Below, piece after piece: positions 7,915 through 17,808 of a stretch of DNA of 64,000 bases. Origin of the DNA: Schaalia sp. HMT-172 (GTDB lineage: Bacteria; Actinomycetota; Actinomycetes; Actinomycetales; Actinomycetaceae); the NCBI RefSeq assembly GCF_030644365.1, contig NZ_CP130058.1, forward strand, positions 992,001 to 1,056,000, in the 5' to 3' direction. Below the pieces are notes generated by a model. The model had not been told where the DNA came from and ran no database searches. It saw only the letters and a list, made by a program, of their open reading frames with translations. The translations under genes were made by a program, and so were the position numbers. How positions within the stretch are numbered: position 1 is the first letter of the stretch; every line of letters starts with the position of its first letter.

Positions 7915-9771
7915 GTGCCCATCCCCACGCCCGCGCAGCAGGCGCAGATCCGCCCGTCCCACACCCCGCAGGCGCAGATCCGTAACTTCTGCATCATCGC
8001 TCACATCGATCACGGGAAGTCGACGCTCGCGGACCGTATGCTCCAGCTGACCGGCGTCGTCGAGGCACGCGAGATGCGCGACCAGTATCTCGATCGTATG
8101 GACATCGAACGCGAGCGCGGCATCACGATCAAGAGCCAGGCGGTGCGTATGCCGTGGGCGTACGGTGACGTGCCCTACGCCCTCAACATGATCGACACGC
8201 CCGGACACGTGGACTTCACCTACGAGGTGTCCCGCTCCCTGGCCGCCTGCGAGGGCGCGGTCCTCCTGATCGACGCCGCGCAGGGCATCGAGGCTCAGAC
8301 GCTCGCGAACCTGTACCTGGCCCTCGAGAACGACCTGGCGATCATCCCAGTGCTCAACAAGATTGACTTGCCCGGCGCCCAGCCCGAGAAGTATGCGCAC
8401 GAGGTCGCCCAGCTGATCGGCTGCGACGAGGACGAGGTCCTGAAGGTCTCGGGTAAGACCGGCGAGGGTGTTGAGGAGCTCCTCGACCGAATCGTCGAGG
8501 TCGTTCCCGCCCCCGAGGGCGCCCCCGATGCGCCGACGCGAGCCATGATCTTCGACTCCGTCTACGACACCTACCGCGGTGTGGTGACATACGTCCGCGT
8601 GGTCGACGGCGTGCTGTCGACCCGTCAGCGCGTGCGCATGATGTCCACGGGCGCCACGCACGAGCTCCTCGAGCTGGGCGTCATCTCGCCCGAGCCCAAG
8701 CCCGAGGAGGGGATTGGCGCCGGAGAGGTGGGCTACCTGATCACGGGCGTGAAGGACGTGCGTCAGTCCCGCGTGGGCGACACTGTCACCAGCCAGGTGC
8801 GCGGCGCGACGGAGGCGCTCGCCGGATACCGCGATCCCAACCCGATGGTCTTCTCGGGTATCTACCCGGTGGATGGCTCGGACTTCCCGGACCTGCGAGA
8901 CGCGCTGGAACGCCTCCAGCTCAACGACGCGGCCCTGACCTTCGAGCCGGAGTCCTCGGCGGCCTTGGGCTTTGGGTTCCGCTGCGGCTTCCTGGGGCTG
9001 CTGCACCTGGAGATCATCCGAGAGCGACTGGAGCGCGAGTTCAACCTGGACCTGATCGCGACCGCCCCGAACGTCGTCTACCGCGTCGTGACGGAGGACG
9101 GCACCGAGGTACGCGTCGACAACCCCAGCGAGTTCCCCGAGGGAAAGATCGCTGAGGTGCGTGAACCGATCGTGAACGCGACGATCCTGACGCCCACGGA
9201 GTTCACGGGCACGATCATGGAGCTGTGCCAGGATCGACGCGGCTCGATGCAGGGCATGGACTACCTGAGCGAGGATCGCGTCGAGCTGCACTACCAGCTG
9301 CCCCTGGCCGAGATCGTCTTTGACTTCTTCGATCAGCTCAAGTCGCGCACGCGCGGCTACGCCTCCCTGGACTACCAGGAAAGCGGCGAGCAGAGCGCGG
9401 ACCTGGTCAAGGTCGACATTCTGCTCAACGGCGACCGCGTGGACGCGTTCAGCGCGATCGTGCACCGCGACGGCGCCTACGCCTACGGTCAGCGCATGAC
9501 CAAGCGCCTGAAGGAACTCATTCCTCGCCAGCAGTTCGAGATCCCGGTCCAGGCCGCGGTCGGCGCGCGCGTCATCGCCCGCGAGACCATCAAGGCGCTG
9601 CGTAAGGACATGCTCGCCAAGTGCTACGGCGGCGACATCAGCCGTAAGCGCAAGCTGCTGGAGAAACAGAAGGAAGGCAAGAAGCGTATGAAGTCGATCG
9701 GCCGCGTGGACGTGCCGCAGGAGGCGTTCATCGCCGCTCTGACGTCCGACGTGCCGACGGGCAAGAAGTGA
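7915..9771 (+). CDS. lepA: Elongation factor 4 (back-translocating ribosomal GTPase)
   Basis: 618-residue LepA. GTPase motifs are in order: AHIDHGKST (G1), DTPGH (G3) and NKID (G4). The family-specific end includes [20 protein letters not shown] and a C-terminal tail with [13 protein letters not shown]. The GTG at 7915 has a strong GGAGG ribosome binding site eight bases upstream and gives a short Gln/Pro-rich leader before the GTPase domain. LepA acts on stalled or mistranslocated ribosomes. Its stop overlaps the next gene in a GTGA junction, implying translational coupling with trmB. Confidence 0.95.
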   Translation: MPIPTPAQQAQIRPSHTPQAQIRNFCIIAHIDHGKSTLADRMLQLTGVVEAREMRDQYLDRMDIERERGITIKSQAVRMPWAYGDVPYALNMIDTPGHVDFTYEVSRSLAACEGAVLLIDAAQGIEAQTLANLYLALENDLAIIPVLNKIDLPGAQPEKYAHEVAQLIGCDEDEVLKVSGKTGEGVEELLDRIVEVVPAPEGAPDAPTRAMIFDSVYDTYRGVVTYVRVVDGVLSTRQRVRMMSTGATHELLELGVISPEPKPEEGIGAGEVGYLITGVKDVRQSRVGDTVTSQVRGATEALAGYRDPNPMVFSGIYPVDGSDFPDLRDALERLQLNDAALTFEPESSAALGFGFRCGFLGLLHLEIIRERLEREFNLDLIATAPNVVYRVVTEDGTEVRVDNPSEFPEGKIAEVREPIVNATILTPTEFTGTIMELCQDRRGSMQGMDYLSEDRVELHYQLPLAEIVFDFFDQLKSRTRGYASLDYQESGEQSADLVKVDILLNGDRVDAFSAIVHRDGAYAYGQRMTKRLKELIPRQQFEIPVQAAVGARVIARETIKALRKDMLAKCYGGDISRKRKLLEKQKEGKKRMKSIGRVDVPQEAFIAALTSDVPTGKK

Positions 9772-10607
9772 TCGTGGATCAGATGAACGAGGCCGTGGAG
9801 GGACACGCTCCCGTCGGCCAGTGCGCGGCTCGTCCGGGCGAGGCCCCCGAGGGCACGGTTTTCATGAGCCGCACGAAGTCTTTCACGCGCCGAACGCGCG
9901 AGCTGCCCGCGAATCTGGCTCGCACGTGGGAGGCGCACGCCCACCGTTACGTGGTCGAGCCGCGTCGCGGCGTCGGCTACACGACGGTCGCGCAGGATTT
10001 CACGCTGGATCTGGCCGAGCTCTTCGGGCGCCGTGTCCCCGTCACCCTCGAGATCGGGTCGGGCACGGGTGAGCAGATCGTCGCGGCGGCCTCGGCGCAC
10101 CCCGAGCGCAACTTCCTGGCCCTCGAGGTGTGGGTTCCGGGCATCGCGAAGCTGATCTCCAAGGCCGTCGAGGCCGACGTGGACAATATTCGCGTCATCG
10201 AGGCGGACGCTGCACAGGCGCTGCCCATTATGCTCGGGGAGGCATGTCTCGACGAGGTGTGGACCTTCTTCCCGGATCCGTGGCGCAAGGCCCGCCATCG
10301 CAAGCGCCGCCTCGTCTCGGACGCGTTTGCTCTCGAGGTTGCGCGCCTCCTGCGCGATGGGGGCGTCTGGCGCCTGGCGACGGACTGGGATGACTACGCC
10401 TGGCAGATGCGCGACGTCGTGGAGGCGTGTGAGCTTTTCGAGAACCCGCACGCGGGGGAGCGCCCGGACCCGGCGGATCCCCAGCCCGCGCGTGGCGGCT
10501 TCGCCCCGCGCTACGACGGGCGCGTCGTCACCCACTTCGAGACGCGCGGTATTGACGCGGGTCGCCATGCCCACGACATCGTCGGGGTGCGCCGCCCGCG
10601 CGGCTGA
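9768..10607 (+). CDS. trmB: tRNA (guanine-N7)-methyltransferase
   Basis: Predicted SAM-dependent enzyme that makes m7G46 in tRNA. It has the SAM-binding motif [11 protein letters not shown], the family motif [14 protein letters not shown], and the TrmB signature [18 protein letters not shown], whose FPDPW core is highly specific. A GTG at 9768 overlaps the lepA stop. An ATG at 9783 is an alternative start, five residues shorter. The N-terminal 30 residues are not conserved-looking. The next gene, hemW, starts ten bases after the stop, so lepA-trmB-hemW look like one transcription unit. Confidence 0.92.
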   Translation: MIVDQMNEAVEGHAPVGQCAARPGEAPEGTVFMSRTKSFTRRTRELPANLARTWEAHAHRYVVEPRRGVGYTTVAQDFTLDLAELFGRRVPVTLEIGSGTGEQIVAAASAHPERNFLALEVWVPGIAKLISKAVEADVDNIRVIEADAAQALPIMLGEACLDEVWTFFPDPWRKARHRKRRLVSDAFALEVARLLRDGGVWRLATDWDDYAWQMRDVVEACELFENPHAGERPDPADPQPARGGFAPRYDGRVVTHFETRGIDAGRHAHDIVGVRRPRG

Positions 10608-10616
10608 CGGGCACGC

Positions 10617-11924
10617 ATGAGTCCCGCTCAACCCGACGGAACACGGTGGCCGGAGAACGGCTCGCTGGACCCCGGCCTCGTTGAGGCAGAGCGGGGGCGT
10701 CCCCTGTCCCTGTATGTCCACGTGCCGTTTTGCCGCGTGCGCTGCGGCTACTGTGACTTCAACACGTACACGGTGGGCTTTGGGCCGGGGGCGCAGGTCG
10801 GTGACTACGCGCCGTCGGTGCTGTCGGAAGCCTCGCTCGCCGCCCGTGTGATGGCGGAGGCGGGATTGCCCGCCCGCGCGGCCGAAACCGTGTTTTTCGG
10901 TGGCGGGACGCCGACGATGCTGGATGCGGCGGAGCTGAGTGAGATTCTGGCGGGGCTGCGCGAGCGTATCGGGATTGCAGCCGGCGCCGAGGTAACCCTG
11001 GAGGCGAATCCCGACACGGTCACGCGAGGCGATCTGCGCGTGCTGGCCGATGCGGGTTTTACGCGCGTGTCCTTCGGTATGCAGTCCGCGGTCCCGGCTA
11101 TCTTGGCGACCCTGGATCGCACCCATGTGCCCGAGCGTGTGCCTCTCGTGATCGAGTGGGCGAAGGACGCGGGGCTGAGCACGTCCGTCGACCTCATTTA
11201 CGGGACGCCGGGGGAGAGCCTTGAGGATTGGGAGACCTCGGTGCGCGCGGCCCTGTCCTACGACCCCGATCACATCAGCGCCTACGCGTTGGTCGTGGAG
11301 GAGGGGACCAAGATGGGCGCGCAGGTAGCGCGGGGCGAGCTGCCGAGCCCCGACCCCGATGATGAGGCGACGAAATACGAGCTTGCTGACGCGCTCCTGG
11401 GCGGGGCGGGGTATGCCTGGTATGAGATTTCGAATTTCGCCCGCGTGAGTGCGTCGGATTGTGCCTCTGGGCGCGCCTCGACGACGTTTGAGTACGCGTC
11501 GCGGCATAACCTGGCGTACTGGCGTGACTGGGATTGGTGGGGTTTCGGTCCGGGCGCGCACTCGCACGTGGGGCGGATGCGCTGGTGGAACGTGAAGAAT
11601 CCGGGCGCCTATGCCGGTCGCCTGCACGCGGGTGTCTCGCCGGCGGCCGCGGGGGAGATTCTGGGCGAGGAGGAGCGCGAGCTTGAGCGCGTCATGCTGG
11701 GGTTGCGCACGTCGGAGGGCGTCGAGCTCGATGGGTTGCCGGGCGCCGCGTCGGGGTACGAGGCCGGGGCTGGCTGTGCGAGCATGCCCGCGGGTGGGCG
11801 CGTCGCGTCGCTCATCGCGGACGGACTGATCGATGGAGCTGCCGCGCTGCGTGGGCGGGCCTGCTTGACGTTGCGTGGGCGCTTGCTGGCGGACTATGTG
11901 ACGCGTGAATTGATGGGCTACTGA
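10617..11924 (+). CDS. hemW: HemW-type radical SAM heme chaperone
   Basis: 435 residues. The radical SAM cluster motif is CRVRCGYCDF (Cys-x3-Cys-x2-Cys) near residue 38, followed by FFGGGTPTML, LEANPDT and SVDLIYGTPGE, all typical of HemW/HemN-like proteins. The cysteine pattern lacks the extra cysteine of true coproporphyrinogen dehydrogenase HemN, so a heme chaperone is favoured. The C-terminal winged-helix region is present (LERVMLGLRTSEGVELDGL). It is the last gene of the lepA-trmB-hemW run. Confidence 0.88.
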   Translation: MSPAQPDGTRWPENGSLDPGLVEAERGRPLSLYVHVPFCRVRCGYCDFNTYTVGFGPGAQVGDYAPSVLSEASLAARVMAEAGLPARAAETVFFGGGTPTMLDAAELSEILAGLRERIGIAAGAEVTLEANPDTVTRGDLRVLADAGFTRVSFGMQSAVPAILATLDRTHVPERVPLVIEWAKDAGLSTSVDLIYGTPGESLEDWETSVRAALSYDPDHISAYALVVEEGTKMGAQVARGELPSPDPDDEATKYELADALLGGAGYAWYEISNFARVSASDCASGRASTTFEYASRHNLAYWRDWDWWGFGPGAHSHVGRMRWWNVKNPGAYAGRLHAGVSPAAAGEILGEEERELERVMLGLRTSEGVELDGLPGAASGYEAGAGCASMPAGGRVASLIADGLIDGAAALRGRACLTLRGRLLADYVTRELMGY

Positions 11925-12222
11925 GGGCGCGCGGCCCGTGTGAGGCATAATCCACACTATTTGGTCAATATTCATAATTGTCCAGACAAATAACAAACTT
12001 GCTTGTATTTACGCCAAAACAAGCAAGTCTGTGGTTACCGATACTCGCCATTTGTCAGATGGGGCACGTCGGTGATGTGACAAGCTTGTGGAAGCTCTCG
12101 ATAATGTTGACATCCTGGTTGAAGTATGTTTGCCTAGAGGTGTCATGTGAAGCCGAGCTATCAATAGGCCCCCTCCGCAAAGGCGCTTGTTGAGGTTCAG
12201 ATACAAGGAAAAGTGTGGGACT
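11925..12222. other. AT-rich intergenic region with a perfect hairpin
   Basis: This 298-base gap is clearly richer in A and T than the flanking genes, especially 11945-12060. It contains a perfect 10-bp inverted repeat, ACTTGCTTGT (11997-12006) and ACAAGCAAGT (12019-12028), around a 12-base loop. The hairpin could terminate hemW transcription or be a regulatory leader for the next gene. A TTGACA occurs near 12109 but no well-spaced -10 box follows it. No gene is seen in this stretch. Confidence 0.5.
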
Positions 12223-12912
12223 GTGACTCTGCGATACGCTGTCATTGCTGACATCGTGGGCTCTCGTACGTTGACCAATCGTGCAGAGGCTCAGGGAATC
12301 TTTGAAGCAGCCCTCGAGAGGGCGGCGGAGGGGCTGGCCCTCCTCGAAGCTCCCTATCCGACGGTGGGCGATGAGTTCCAAGCGGTTGCGTACTCGCTCG
12401 AAGATGCGTTGCTCTTCACCTTGCGTGCCCAGCTCCTGCTTCCGCCCCAGCTTCAGCTTCGCTTTGGTATCGGCGCCGGACGTATTGAGGAGTTCTCCTC
12501 CGGCGTGCATCGCCAGGCTCCCTCGCGCCCGCGGGCGGGGGAGGGTGCTTCCCTCCAGGACGGATCGGCGTGGTGGGCGGCGCGCTCCGCGATCAACCGT
12601 GCACACGACGTCCAAGACTCCTCGAACCCCTTCATTCGCACCTGGTTTGTGGCTCATGCCTCCGTCGAAAGCTACATGTCCTCGAGCTGCCAGACCAGTG
12701 TCAATGCGCTGCTGAGCCTGCGCGACCACGCGATCCTCAAGCTGTCGGCCCGTCATCGCCGCATCACCGCCTCGCTGCTGCTGGGCAAGACGCAGGTGGA
12801 AATCGCCCGCGTTGAGAAGCTCTCACAGCAGGCCATTTCCGACTTCGCTCGCGGTACGGGAGCGGGGCTTATCCAGTCGTCTCTCCTCATCGCGGAGGCC
12901 GCCCGTGCATGA
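12223..12912 (+). CDS. SatD-like protein
   Basis: 229 residues starting MTLRYAVIADIVGSRTLTNR, which matches the opening of SatD-family proteins, named after the acid-tolerance sat operon of Streptococcus mutans. A TVGDEFQAVA segment follows, and the C-terminal third looks like a helix-turn-helix (KTQVEIARVEKLSQQAISDFARG). That suggests a sensor-like N-terminal domain joined to a DNA-binding end. The start is uncertain: the GTG at 12223 gives the family-like N-terminus but has only a distant AAGGA. The next gene, a membrane protein, starts inside its 3' end, so the pair is co-expressed. The biochemical role of SatD is not established. Confidence 0.65.
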   Translation: MTLRYAVIADIVGSRTLTNRAEAQGIFEAALERAAEGLALLEAPYPTVGDEFQAVAYSLEDALLFTLRAQLLLPPQLQLRFGIGAGRIEEFSSGVHRQAPSRPRAGEGASLQDGSAWWAARSAINRAHDVQDSSNPFIRTWFVAHASVESYMSSSCQTSVNALLSLRDHAILKLSARHRRITASLLLGKTQVEIARVEKLSQQAISDFARGTGAGLIQSSLLIAEAARA

Positions 12913-13738
12913 AACGCTACTCCTGGGCATCGCTGCCTCGGAGCTCACCGTCCTCCTGACGTCCGACCCTCGACGGTGGTCGCGCCGCCTCATCGTCTTT
13001 CTGACGCTGATCACCGCGGTCGCGTGCTACTCGTGGTTTGCCTTGGGCGTGAGCCTGGTCGCCATCGCCATCGCGACGGTGCTCGCCATCGTCTGGTTCG
13101 GATGGGACCTGGCTGACGGATCCGCCCGCTCGGTGCTCGCGCGCTGGGCGCTCGCGACGCTCGGCTTCCTGACACTCATGAGCCTGAACGCGGATAACTT
13201 TCCTCACCTGTCGCTGCGCAGCGGGCGCCCGATCGACCTCATCATCGCGGTGCTCTTCCTGGCGACCGGCCCCGTCAATCACCTGATCACGGCCATCCTC
13301 ATGTGTGCCCGCGGGCGCGCGAAGGAGCCGGTCCCCGGATGGATCAACGCGCCCGTGCTGCCGGCGATGCCCAGTGTTCAGGACGCGGCGATACAGGAGG
13401 ACGCGGAGGAATCGGCGGGCGATGAGGAAGCTCCGCTGACCCCGAGCTCCCTGCCGATCGTCGCTGCGCAGGACAACCCGGGTGACGATAAGGGGCCCGC
13501 GCTGCGCGGCGGGCGCTGGATCGGCCCCCTTGAGCGCCTTCTGATCATCGTCCTCGCGGGAGCGGACGCGCAGGTTGCGATCGCCGCCGTCGTTGCCGCC
13601 AAGGGTGTTATTCGCTTCCCGGAAATCTCCCAGGACTCCTCGGGTGAGAAGGCCGAAGAGTTCCTGATTGGGTCGGTCTCCTCCTGGATCCTCGCCGCGC
13701 TCGTGGCGATGTTCATTCGCGTCACTCTCCAGCCGTGA
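12905..13738 (+). CDS. Membrane protein paired with the SatD-like gene
   Basis: 277 residues from a GTG that overlaps the previous stop by 8 bases, with GCGGAGG upstream. There are four or so N-terminal membrane helices (residues 1-130) and then a Glu/Asp/Pro-rich loop (about 150-205). Two more hydrophobic segments near residues 215-240 and 255-275 end the protein. SatD genes in other bacteria often have a small membrane partner, and this protein fits that position. I do not recognise the family firmly and propose no reaction. Confidence 0.65.
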   Translation: MHETLLLGIAASELTVLLTSDPRRWSRRLIVFLTLITAVACYSWFALGVSLVAIAIATVLAIVWFGWDLADGSARSVLARWALATLGFLTLMSLNADNFPHLSLRSGRPIDLIIAVLFLATGPVNHLITAILMCARGRAKEPVPGWINAPVLPAMPSVQDAAIQEDAEESAGDEEAPLTPSSLPIVAAQDNPGDDKGPALRGGRWIGPLERLLIIVLAGADAQVAIAAVVAAKGVIRFPEISQDSSGEKAEEFLIGSVSSWILAALVAMFIRVTLQP

Positions 13739-13763
13739 GCGCCTCGCCGCTAGAGTATGCCGG

Positions 13764-14666
13764 GTGAGAACAACAGACCCCTACGGGCATGACATCTTCG
13801 CCCACGACCCGCACCGCGACGGACCGGGAGCGCGTCGCCCCCGATCGGTGGCTGTTCATGTCGAGATCGGCATGGTCCTCGAAGACGTGGGATCGGGCTG
13901 GGTCGGTGCGGTCACACGCGTCGAAAAGTCCGGCGGTGTCTACCTGGTCGAGCTCGAAGATCGGCGCGGGGTGCGTCGCTCCTTCCCCCTCGGTCCCGGC
14001 TTCTGGCTCGACGGGCGCCCCATCGAGGCCCTTCCTCCCAAGCCGAAGCCAGCCCAGGCCTCGCCCGGGGTGCAGCTGAGCGCCTCGGGTCGCCGGATCA
14101 CCAATTCGGGGTCCTTCGCGCCAGCCTCCAGCGCCCCCACGGTCGCCAAACGCTCGCGAATCTGGGTGGAGGGGCGCCACGATGCCGAGCTCGTCCAGCA
14201 CGTGTGGGGCGAGGATCTGGCCGCGGCCGGCATCGCCGTCCAGCTGCTCGAGGGCGTGGACAATCTCGAGGATGTCCTTGAGGTCTTCGGTCCCACCGAC
14301 ACCGCCCGCGCGGGTGTGCTTGTCGACCACATGGTGCCCGGTTCGAAAGAATCGCGTATCGCCGAGGCCGTCTCGGCGCGCTGGCCGGGCGCTGTCCTGG
14401 TACTCGGGCACCCCTTCGTCGACATCTGGCAGGCCGTCAAGCCCGAGCGCGTGGGCCTGCGCGCCTGGCCCGACGTGCCGCGCGGCATTGATATCAAGCA
14501 TGGCACGCTGGACGCACTCGGCTGGCCGCACGCCGACCAGCGCGATATTGCGATGGGGTGGAAGCGAATCCTGTCCACCGTGCGCACCTATCGCGACCTG
14601 GAGCCCGCCCTGCTCGGCCGCGTCGAGGAGCTCATCGACTTCGTGACGGTGCCCTGGGCGCAGTGA
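13764..14666 (+). CDS. DUF3097-type protein with a TOPRIM-like segment
   Basis: 300 residues. It matches the actinobacterial DUF3097 type by its position before hrcA and by segments such as DPYGHDIFAHD, GVEN-like LLEGVDNLED and the C-terminal WKRILSTVRTYRDLEPALLGRVEELIDFV. Near residue 134, IWVEGRHDAELVQHVWG resembles the VEGxxD opening of TOPRIM domains, and GVLVDHMVPGSKE could supply a downstream acidic site. That would suggest a nuclease or primase-like fold, which is inference. A TAGAGT -10 box ends seven bases before the GTG, so the mRNA may be leaderless. Confidence 0.75.
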   Translation: MRTTDPYGHDIFAHDPHRDGPGARRPRSVAVHVEIGMVLEDVGSGWVGAVTRVEKSGGVYLVELEDRRGVRRSFPLGPGFWLDGRPIEALPPKPKPAQASPGVQLSASGRRITNSGSFAPASSAPTVAKRSRIWVEGRHDAELVQHVWGEDLAAAGIAVQLLEGVDNLEDVLEVFGPTDTARAGVLVDHMVPGSKESRIAEAVSARWPGAVLVLGHPFVDIWQAVKPERVGLRAWPDVPRGIDIKHGTLDALGWPHADQRDIAMGWKRILSTVRTYRDLEPALLGRVEELIDFVTVPWAQ

Positions 14667-14750
14667 CGCGCATGCGTGCCGTGAGGTTCGCAATGAGCGC
14701 ACGCTCGGTGCCCCGTCCGGGTCGCCGCCGCTCGCGCGCGGGGGGTAGCA

Positions 14751-14777
14751 TTGGCACTCAGAAAGAGAGAGTGCCAG
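14751..14777 (+). promoter_or_regulatory. CIRCE operator for HrcA
   Basis: TTGGCACTC-N9-GAGTGCCAG, an inverted repeat matching the CIRCE consensus TTAGCACTC-N9-GAGTGCTAA at 15 of 18 arm positions. It ends 15 bases before the hrcA start, so HrcA is expected to repress its own hrcA-dnaJ operon and release it on heat shock. Confidence 0.92.
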
Positions 14778-14792
14778 GACGGAGGGAGTGAC

Positions 14793-15836
14793 ATGGCACG
14801 CAACAGCGCGCAAAGCCGCAGGCTCGACGTCCTGCGGGCCATCGTCACCCAGTACGTGGCCACCCGCGAACCAGTCGGCTCCAAAGCCATCGCAGCTGGG
14901 GGACTGGGCGTCTCCTCCGCGACGATCCGCAACGACATGGCGGTCCTGGAGGAAGCGGGCCTCATCTACCAGCCGCACACCTCCGCTGGCCGGGTCCCGA
15001 CCGACCGCGGCTACCGCGTCTTCGTCGACCGCCTTGCCCAGCTCAAGCCCATGAGCGCCCCGGAACGCCAGGCCCTGGAGGCCTTCCTCTCCGAGTCCGT
15101 CGACATCGACGACGTCGTGGAACGCTCCGTCCGCCTCCTCGCGCAGGTCACCCACCAGGTCGCCCTCGTGCAGTACCCGGGTTCGCGCGTGCGCACCCTC
15201 AAACACCTCGAGGTCCTCGCCATCGCGCCGGGGCGCATCCTCACCGTCGTCATCACGACGGACGGCGAGGTGGGGGAGCGGACTCTCACCCTCGACACGC
15301 CCCTCGACGACGCCCAGCTGCTCGCCGTGCGCGACCATCTGCGCACCCACTGTGACGCCGCCACCTCGCAGACCGCGCGCTCCTGCGTGGACGCTGCCAC
15401 GGCCTCGTCCAGGCCCGAACTCGCGGCGGCCGTCGTCGCGGTCGGCTCCGCGCTCACCGAGGTGCTCACCGGCGCGGGAGAGGCAAAGATCGTCGTCGCC
15501 GGAGCCGCCAACCTGGCGCGCGGCGCCCTCGACTTCCGTGACATCGCCCCCGTCCTGGACGCGCTCGAAGAGCAGGTCGTCCTCATGCGCCTCTTCTCCG
15601 AGGCAGACCCCGACGAAGACCTGCACGTGAGCATCGGCGCGGAAAATCCGCACGACGCCCTGGCCGAGGCCGCCGTCGTCACGGGCACCTACCGGGCCGG
15701 CGCGGACGAGAGCGGCGGCTCCGCCCACCTGGGCATCGTGGGCCCCATGAGGATGGACTACGCGCGCACCATGAGCTCCGTGCGAGCCGTCGCCGCCTAC
15801 CTGTCCCGGTACCTGGCCCGAGAGGCAAACAACTGA
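14793..15836 (+). CDS. hrcA: Heat-inducible transcription repressor HrcA
   Basis: 347 residues. The N-terminal winged helix contains [20 protein letters not shown] and [19 protein letters not shown], followed by [18 protein letters not shown], all diagnostic of HrcA. The rest is the GAF-like dimerisation region. The ATG at 14793 follows GGAGGGAG and sits just downstream of a CIRCE operator, so autoregulation is expected. dnaJ and rsmE follow in the usual actinobacterial order. Confidence 0.95.
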   Translation: MARNSAQSRRLDVLRAIVTQYVATREPVGSKAIAAGGLGVSSATIRNDMAVLEEAGLIYQPHTSAGRVPTDRGYRVFVDRLAQLKPMSAPERQALEAFLSESVDIDDVVERSVRLLAQVTHQVALVQYPGSRVRTLKHLEVLAIAPGRILTVVITTDGEVGERTLTLDTPLDDAQLLAVRDHLRTHCDAATSQTARSCVDAATASSRPELAAAVVAVGSALTEVLTGAGEAKIVVAGAANLARGALDFRDIAPVLDALEEQVVLMRLFSEADPDEDLHVSIGAENPHDALAEAAVVTGTYRAGADESGGSAHLGIVGPMRMDYARTMSSVRAVAAYLSRYLAREANN

Positions 15837-15894
15837 CCATGCGTACCGCAGACCAGAGCCCAATGAACGCCCCCCACGAGAAGGAACAGCAAGC

Positions 15895-17013
15895 GTGAGA
15901 GACTACTACGAGGTCCTCGGCGTCGCTCGAGACGCCAGCCAGGACGAGATCAAGAAGGCGTACCGCAAGCTGGCGCGTAAGCTCCACCCCGACTACGCGG
16001 GTGCTGACTCGGAGGAAGCCTTCAAGGAGCTGTCGGTCGCCTACGAGACCCTGTCCGACCCCGAGAAGCGCCAGATGTACGACATCGGCGGCCCCGACGC
16101 CTTGCACGGCGGCGGCGCGGGTGGGGGCGCCCCCTTCACGGGCTTCTCCGACATCTTCGAGGCCATGTTCACCGGTGGCTTCGGCGCCTCCTCGCAGGGC
16201 CCGGCCTCGCGCGTGCGACGCGGCAAAGACCAGCAGGTCACCGTCGACATCACCCTCGAGGACGCAGCATTCGGCGCCGCAAAGGAAGTCTCCTTCAAGA
16301 CGCACGTTCTGTGCGACACCTGCCACGGCGCGATGTGCCAGCCGGGCACCTCCCCCGAGCAGTGCACGACCTGCCACGGTTCCGGTTTCGTCACGCAGAT
16401 CCAGAACTCGCTCTTTGGGCGCATGCAAACCCAGGCTCCCTGCCCCACGTGTCAGGGGTTCGGCTCCACGATCGCCCAGCCCTGCACGGAGTGCTCCGGC
16501 GCGGGACGCATTCCCACGCGCCGCACCCTCAACATCAACATTCCGGCCGGCGCCAGCGAGGGCACGCAGATCCGCGTGAGTGGCGAGGCGGAGGTCGGCA
16601 TGGGCGGCGGCCCGAACGGCGACCTGTACCTGCTGATCCGCGAGAAGAAGCACCCTGTCTTCGACCGTCGCGGGGACGACCTGCACACGTGGATCACGAT
16701 CCCGATGACGACCGCCGCCCTGGGCACCGAGTTCGAGCTGGACACGCTGGACGGCAAGAAGACGGTGACGATCAACGCCGGAACGCAGCCCAACGACGAC
16801 ATCGTCTTGGAGGGGCTCGGCGTCGGGCACCTGCAGCGCTCGGGTCGCGGCGCGATGCACGTGCACGTGGATGTGGAGATCCCCAAGAAGCTGGACGAGA
16901 CCTCGCGCAGCCTCCTCGAGCAGCTGGCCAAGGCGCGCGGCGAAGTCCGCGTCGAGCCGCACCGTCAGCAGCCGACGTTCTTCGACAAGCTGCGCGACAC
17001 TTTCATGGGCTGA
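15895..17013 (+). CDS. dnaJ: Chaperone DnaJ (type I, DnaJ2 of actinobacteria)
   Basis: 372 residues from a GTG. The J domain starts [20 protein letters not shown] and contains HPD at about residue 33. A short Gly/Phe region follows ([15 protein letters not shown]). The zinc domain has four CxxC pairs: [24 protein letters not shown] and CTECSGAG; the first lacks the usual CxGxG end. Beta-sandwich substrate domains and a C-terminal dimerisation tail complete it. It delivers clients to DnaK and is expected to be under HrcA control from the upstream CIRCE. Confidence 0.93.
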   Translation: MRDYYEVLGVARDASQDEIKKAYRKLARKLHPDYAGADSEEAFKELSVAYETLSDPEKRQMYDIGGPDALHGGGAGGGAPFTGFSDIFEAMFTGGFGASSQGPASRVRRGKDQQVTVDITLEDAAFGAAKEVSFKTHVLCDTCHGAMCQPGTSPEQCTTCHGSGFVTQIQNSLFGRMQTQAPCPTCQGFGSTIAQPCTECSGAGRIPTRRTLNINIPAGASEGTQIRVSGEAEVGMGGGPNGDLYLLIREKKHPVFDRRGDDLHTWITIPMTTAALGTEFELDTLDGKKTVTINAGTQPNDDIVLEGLGVGHLQRSGRGAMHVHVDVEIPKKLDETSRSLLEQLAKARGEVRVEPHRQQPTFFDKLRDTFMG

Positions 17014-17019
17014 GCGGCC

Positions 17020-17808
17020 ATGACGCTCCCCGTTTTTCTCGGTGACGACCTCACTCCCGCGCCCTCGTCCCTGTCGGTGGGGGAGCGGGCGGCCCTGTCC
17101 GGCTCGGAGGGGCGCCACGCAGCCTCCGTGCGTCGCATCGGCGCCGGGGAATGGGTGGACGTCGTCGACGGAGCAGGCCTGCGTCTGCGCTGCGAGGTGA
17201 GCGGCGCGGACAAGTCCTCGCTCTCGCTTATCGTGCGCGAGGTGGTCCAGGAAGAGTCGACGCGCCCGCAGATCGTGCTCGTCCAGGCGCTCGCCAAGGG
17301 TGGGCGTGACGAGGCCGCCGTGGAAATCTGCACCGAGATCGGTATCGACCGGGTCATTCCCTGGGCCTCCCGGCGTGCGATCGTCCAGTGGAAGGGGCCC
17401 AAGGCCGAGAAGGGTCGCGTCAAGTGGGAGGGCGTCGCGCGAGCCGCCGCGAAGCAGTCGCGCCGCGCCTTCGTCCCGGCCGTGGAGGACGTCAAGGACA
17501 GTCGTGAGTTGGCCTCCTGGGTGCGCGCCCTCACGGACGAGGCCGGGGTGGCCTTCGTGTGTCACGAGGAGGCCACGGTCTCGCTCGGGGCCGCGCTCGC
17601 CCACGTCCAGGACTCGTGCGCCGATGGGACGCTCCCCGCGCGGATCGCACTCATCGTGGGGCCCGAGGGCGGAATCGACGCCGAGGAGAAGGCGCAGCTC
17701 GTGGACGCCGGTGCCCGCGTGATCGGCTTGGGGGCCAACGTGCTGCGCTCCTCGACGGCCGGCGCGGTCGCCCTGACGCTCATCCGCGCCGCGGCTGGGA
17801 AATACTAG
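17020..17808 (+). CDS. rsmE: 16S rRNA m3U1498 methyltransferase
   Basis: 262 residues of the SPOUT class. An N-terminal PUA-like part is followed by the knotted SAM site: IVLVQALAKGGRDEAAVEICTE-type motif around residue 86 and GPEGGIDAEEKAQL with GLGANVLRSSTAGAVAL at the end, all standard in RsmE. It starts seven bases after dnaJ, in the conserved hrcA-dnaJ-rsmE order. The stop overlaps the convergent epimerase gene by four bases. Confidence 0.93.
   Translation: MTLPVFLGDDLTPAPSSLSVGERAALSGSEGRHAASVRRIGAGEWVDVVDGAGLRLRCEVSGADKSSLSLIVREVVQEESTRPQIVLVQALAKGGRDEAAVEICTEIGIDRVIPWASRRAIVQWKGPKAEKGRVKWEGVARAAAKQSRRAFVPAVEDVKDSRELASWVRALTDEAGVAFVCHEEATVSLGAALAHVQDSCADGTLPARIALIVGPEGGIDAEEKAQLVDAGARVIGLGANVLRSSTAGAVALTLIRAAAGKY

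Noticed and set aside
13722-15863. A 713-codon minus-strand frame across DUF3097 and hrcA
   Set aside because: It spans two well-supported genes and the CIRCE operator and shows no domain.
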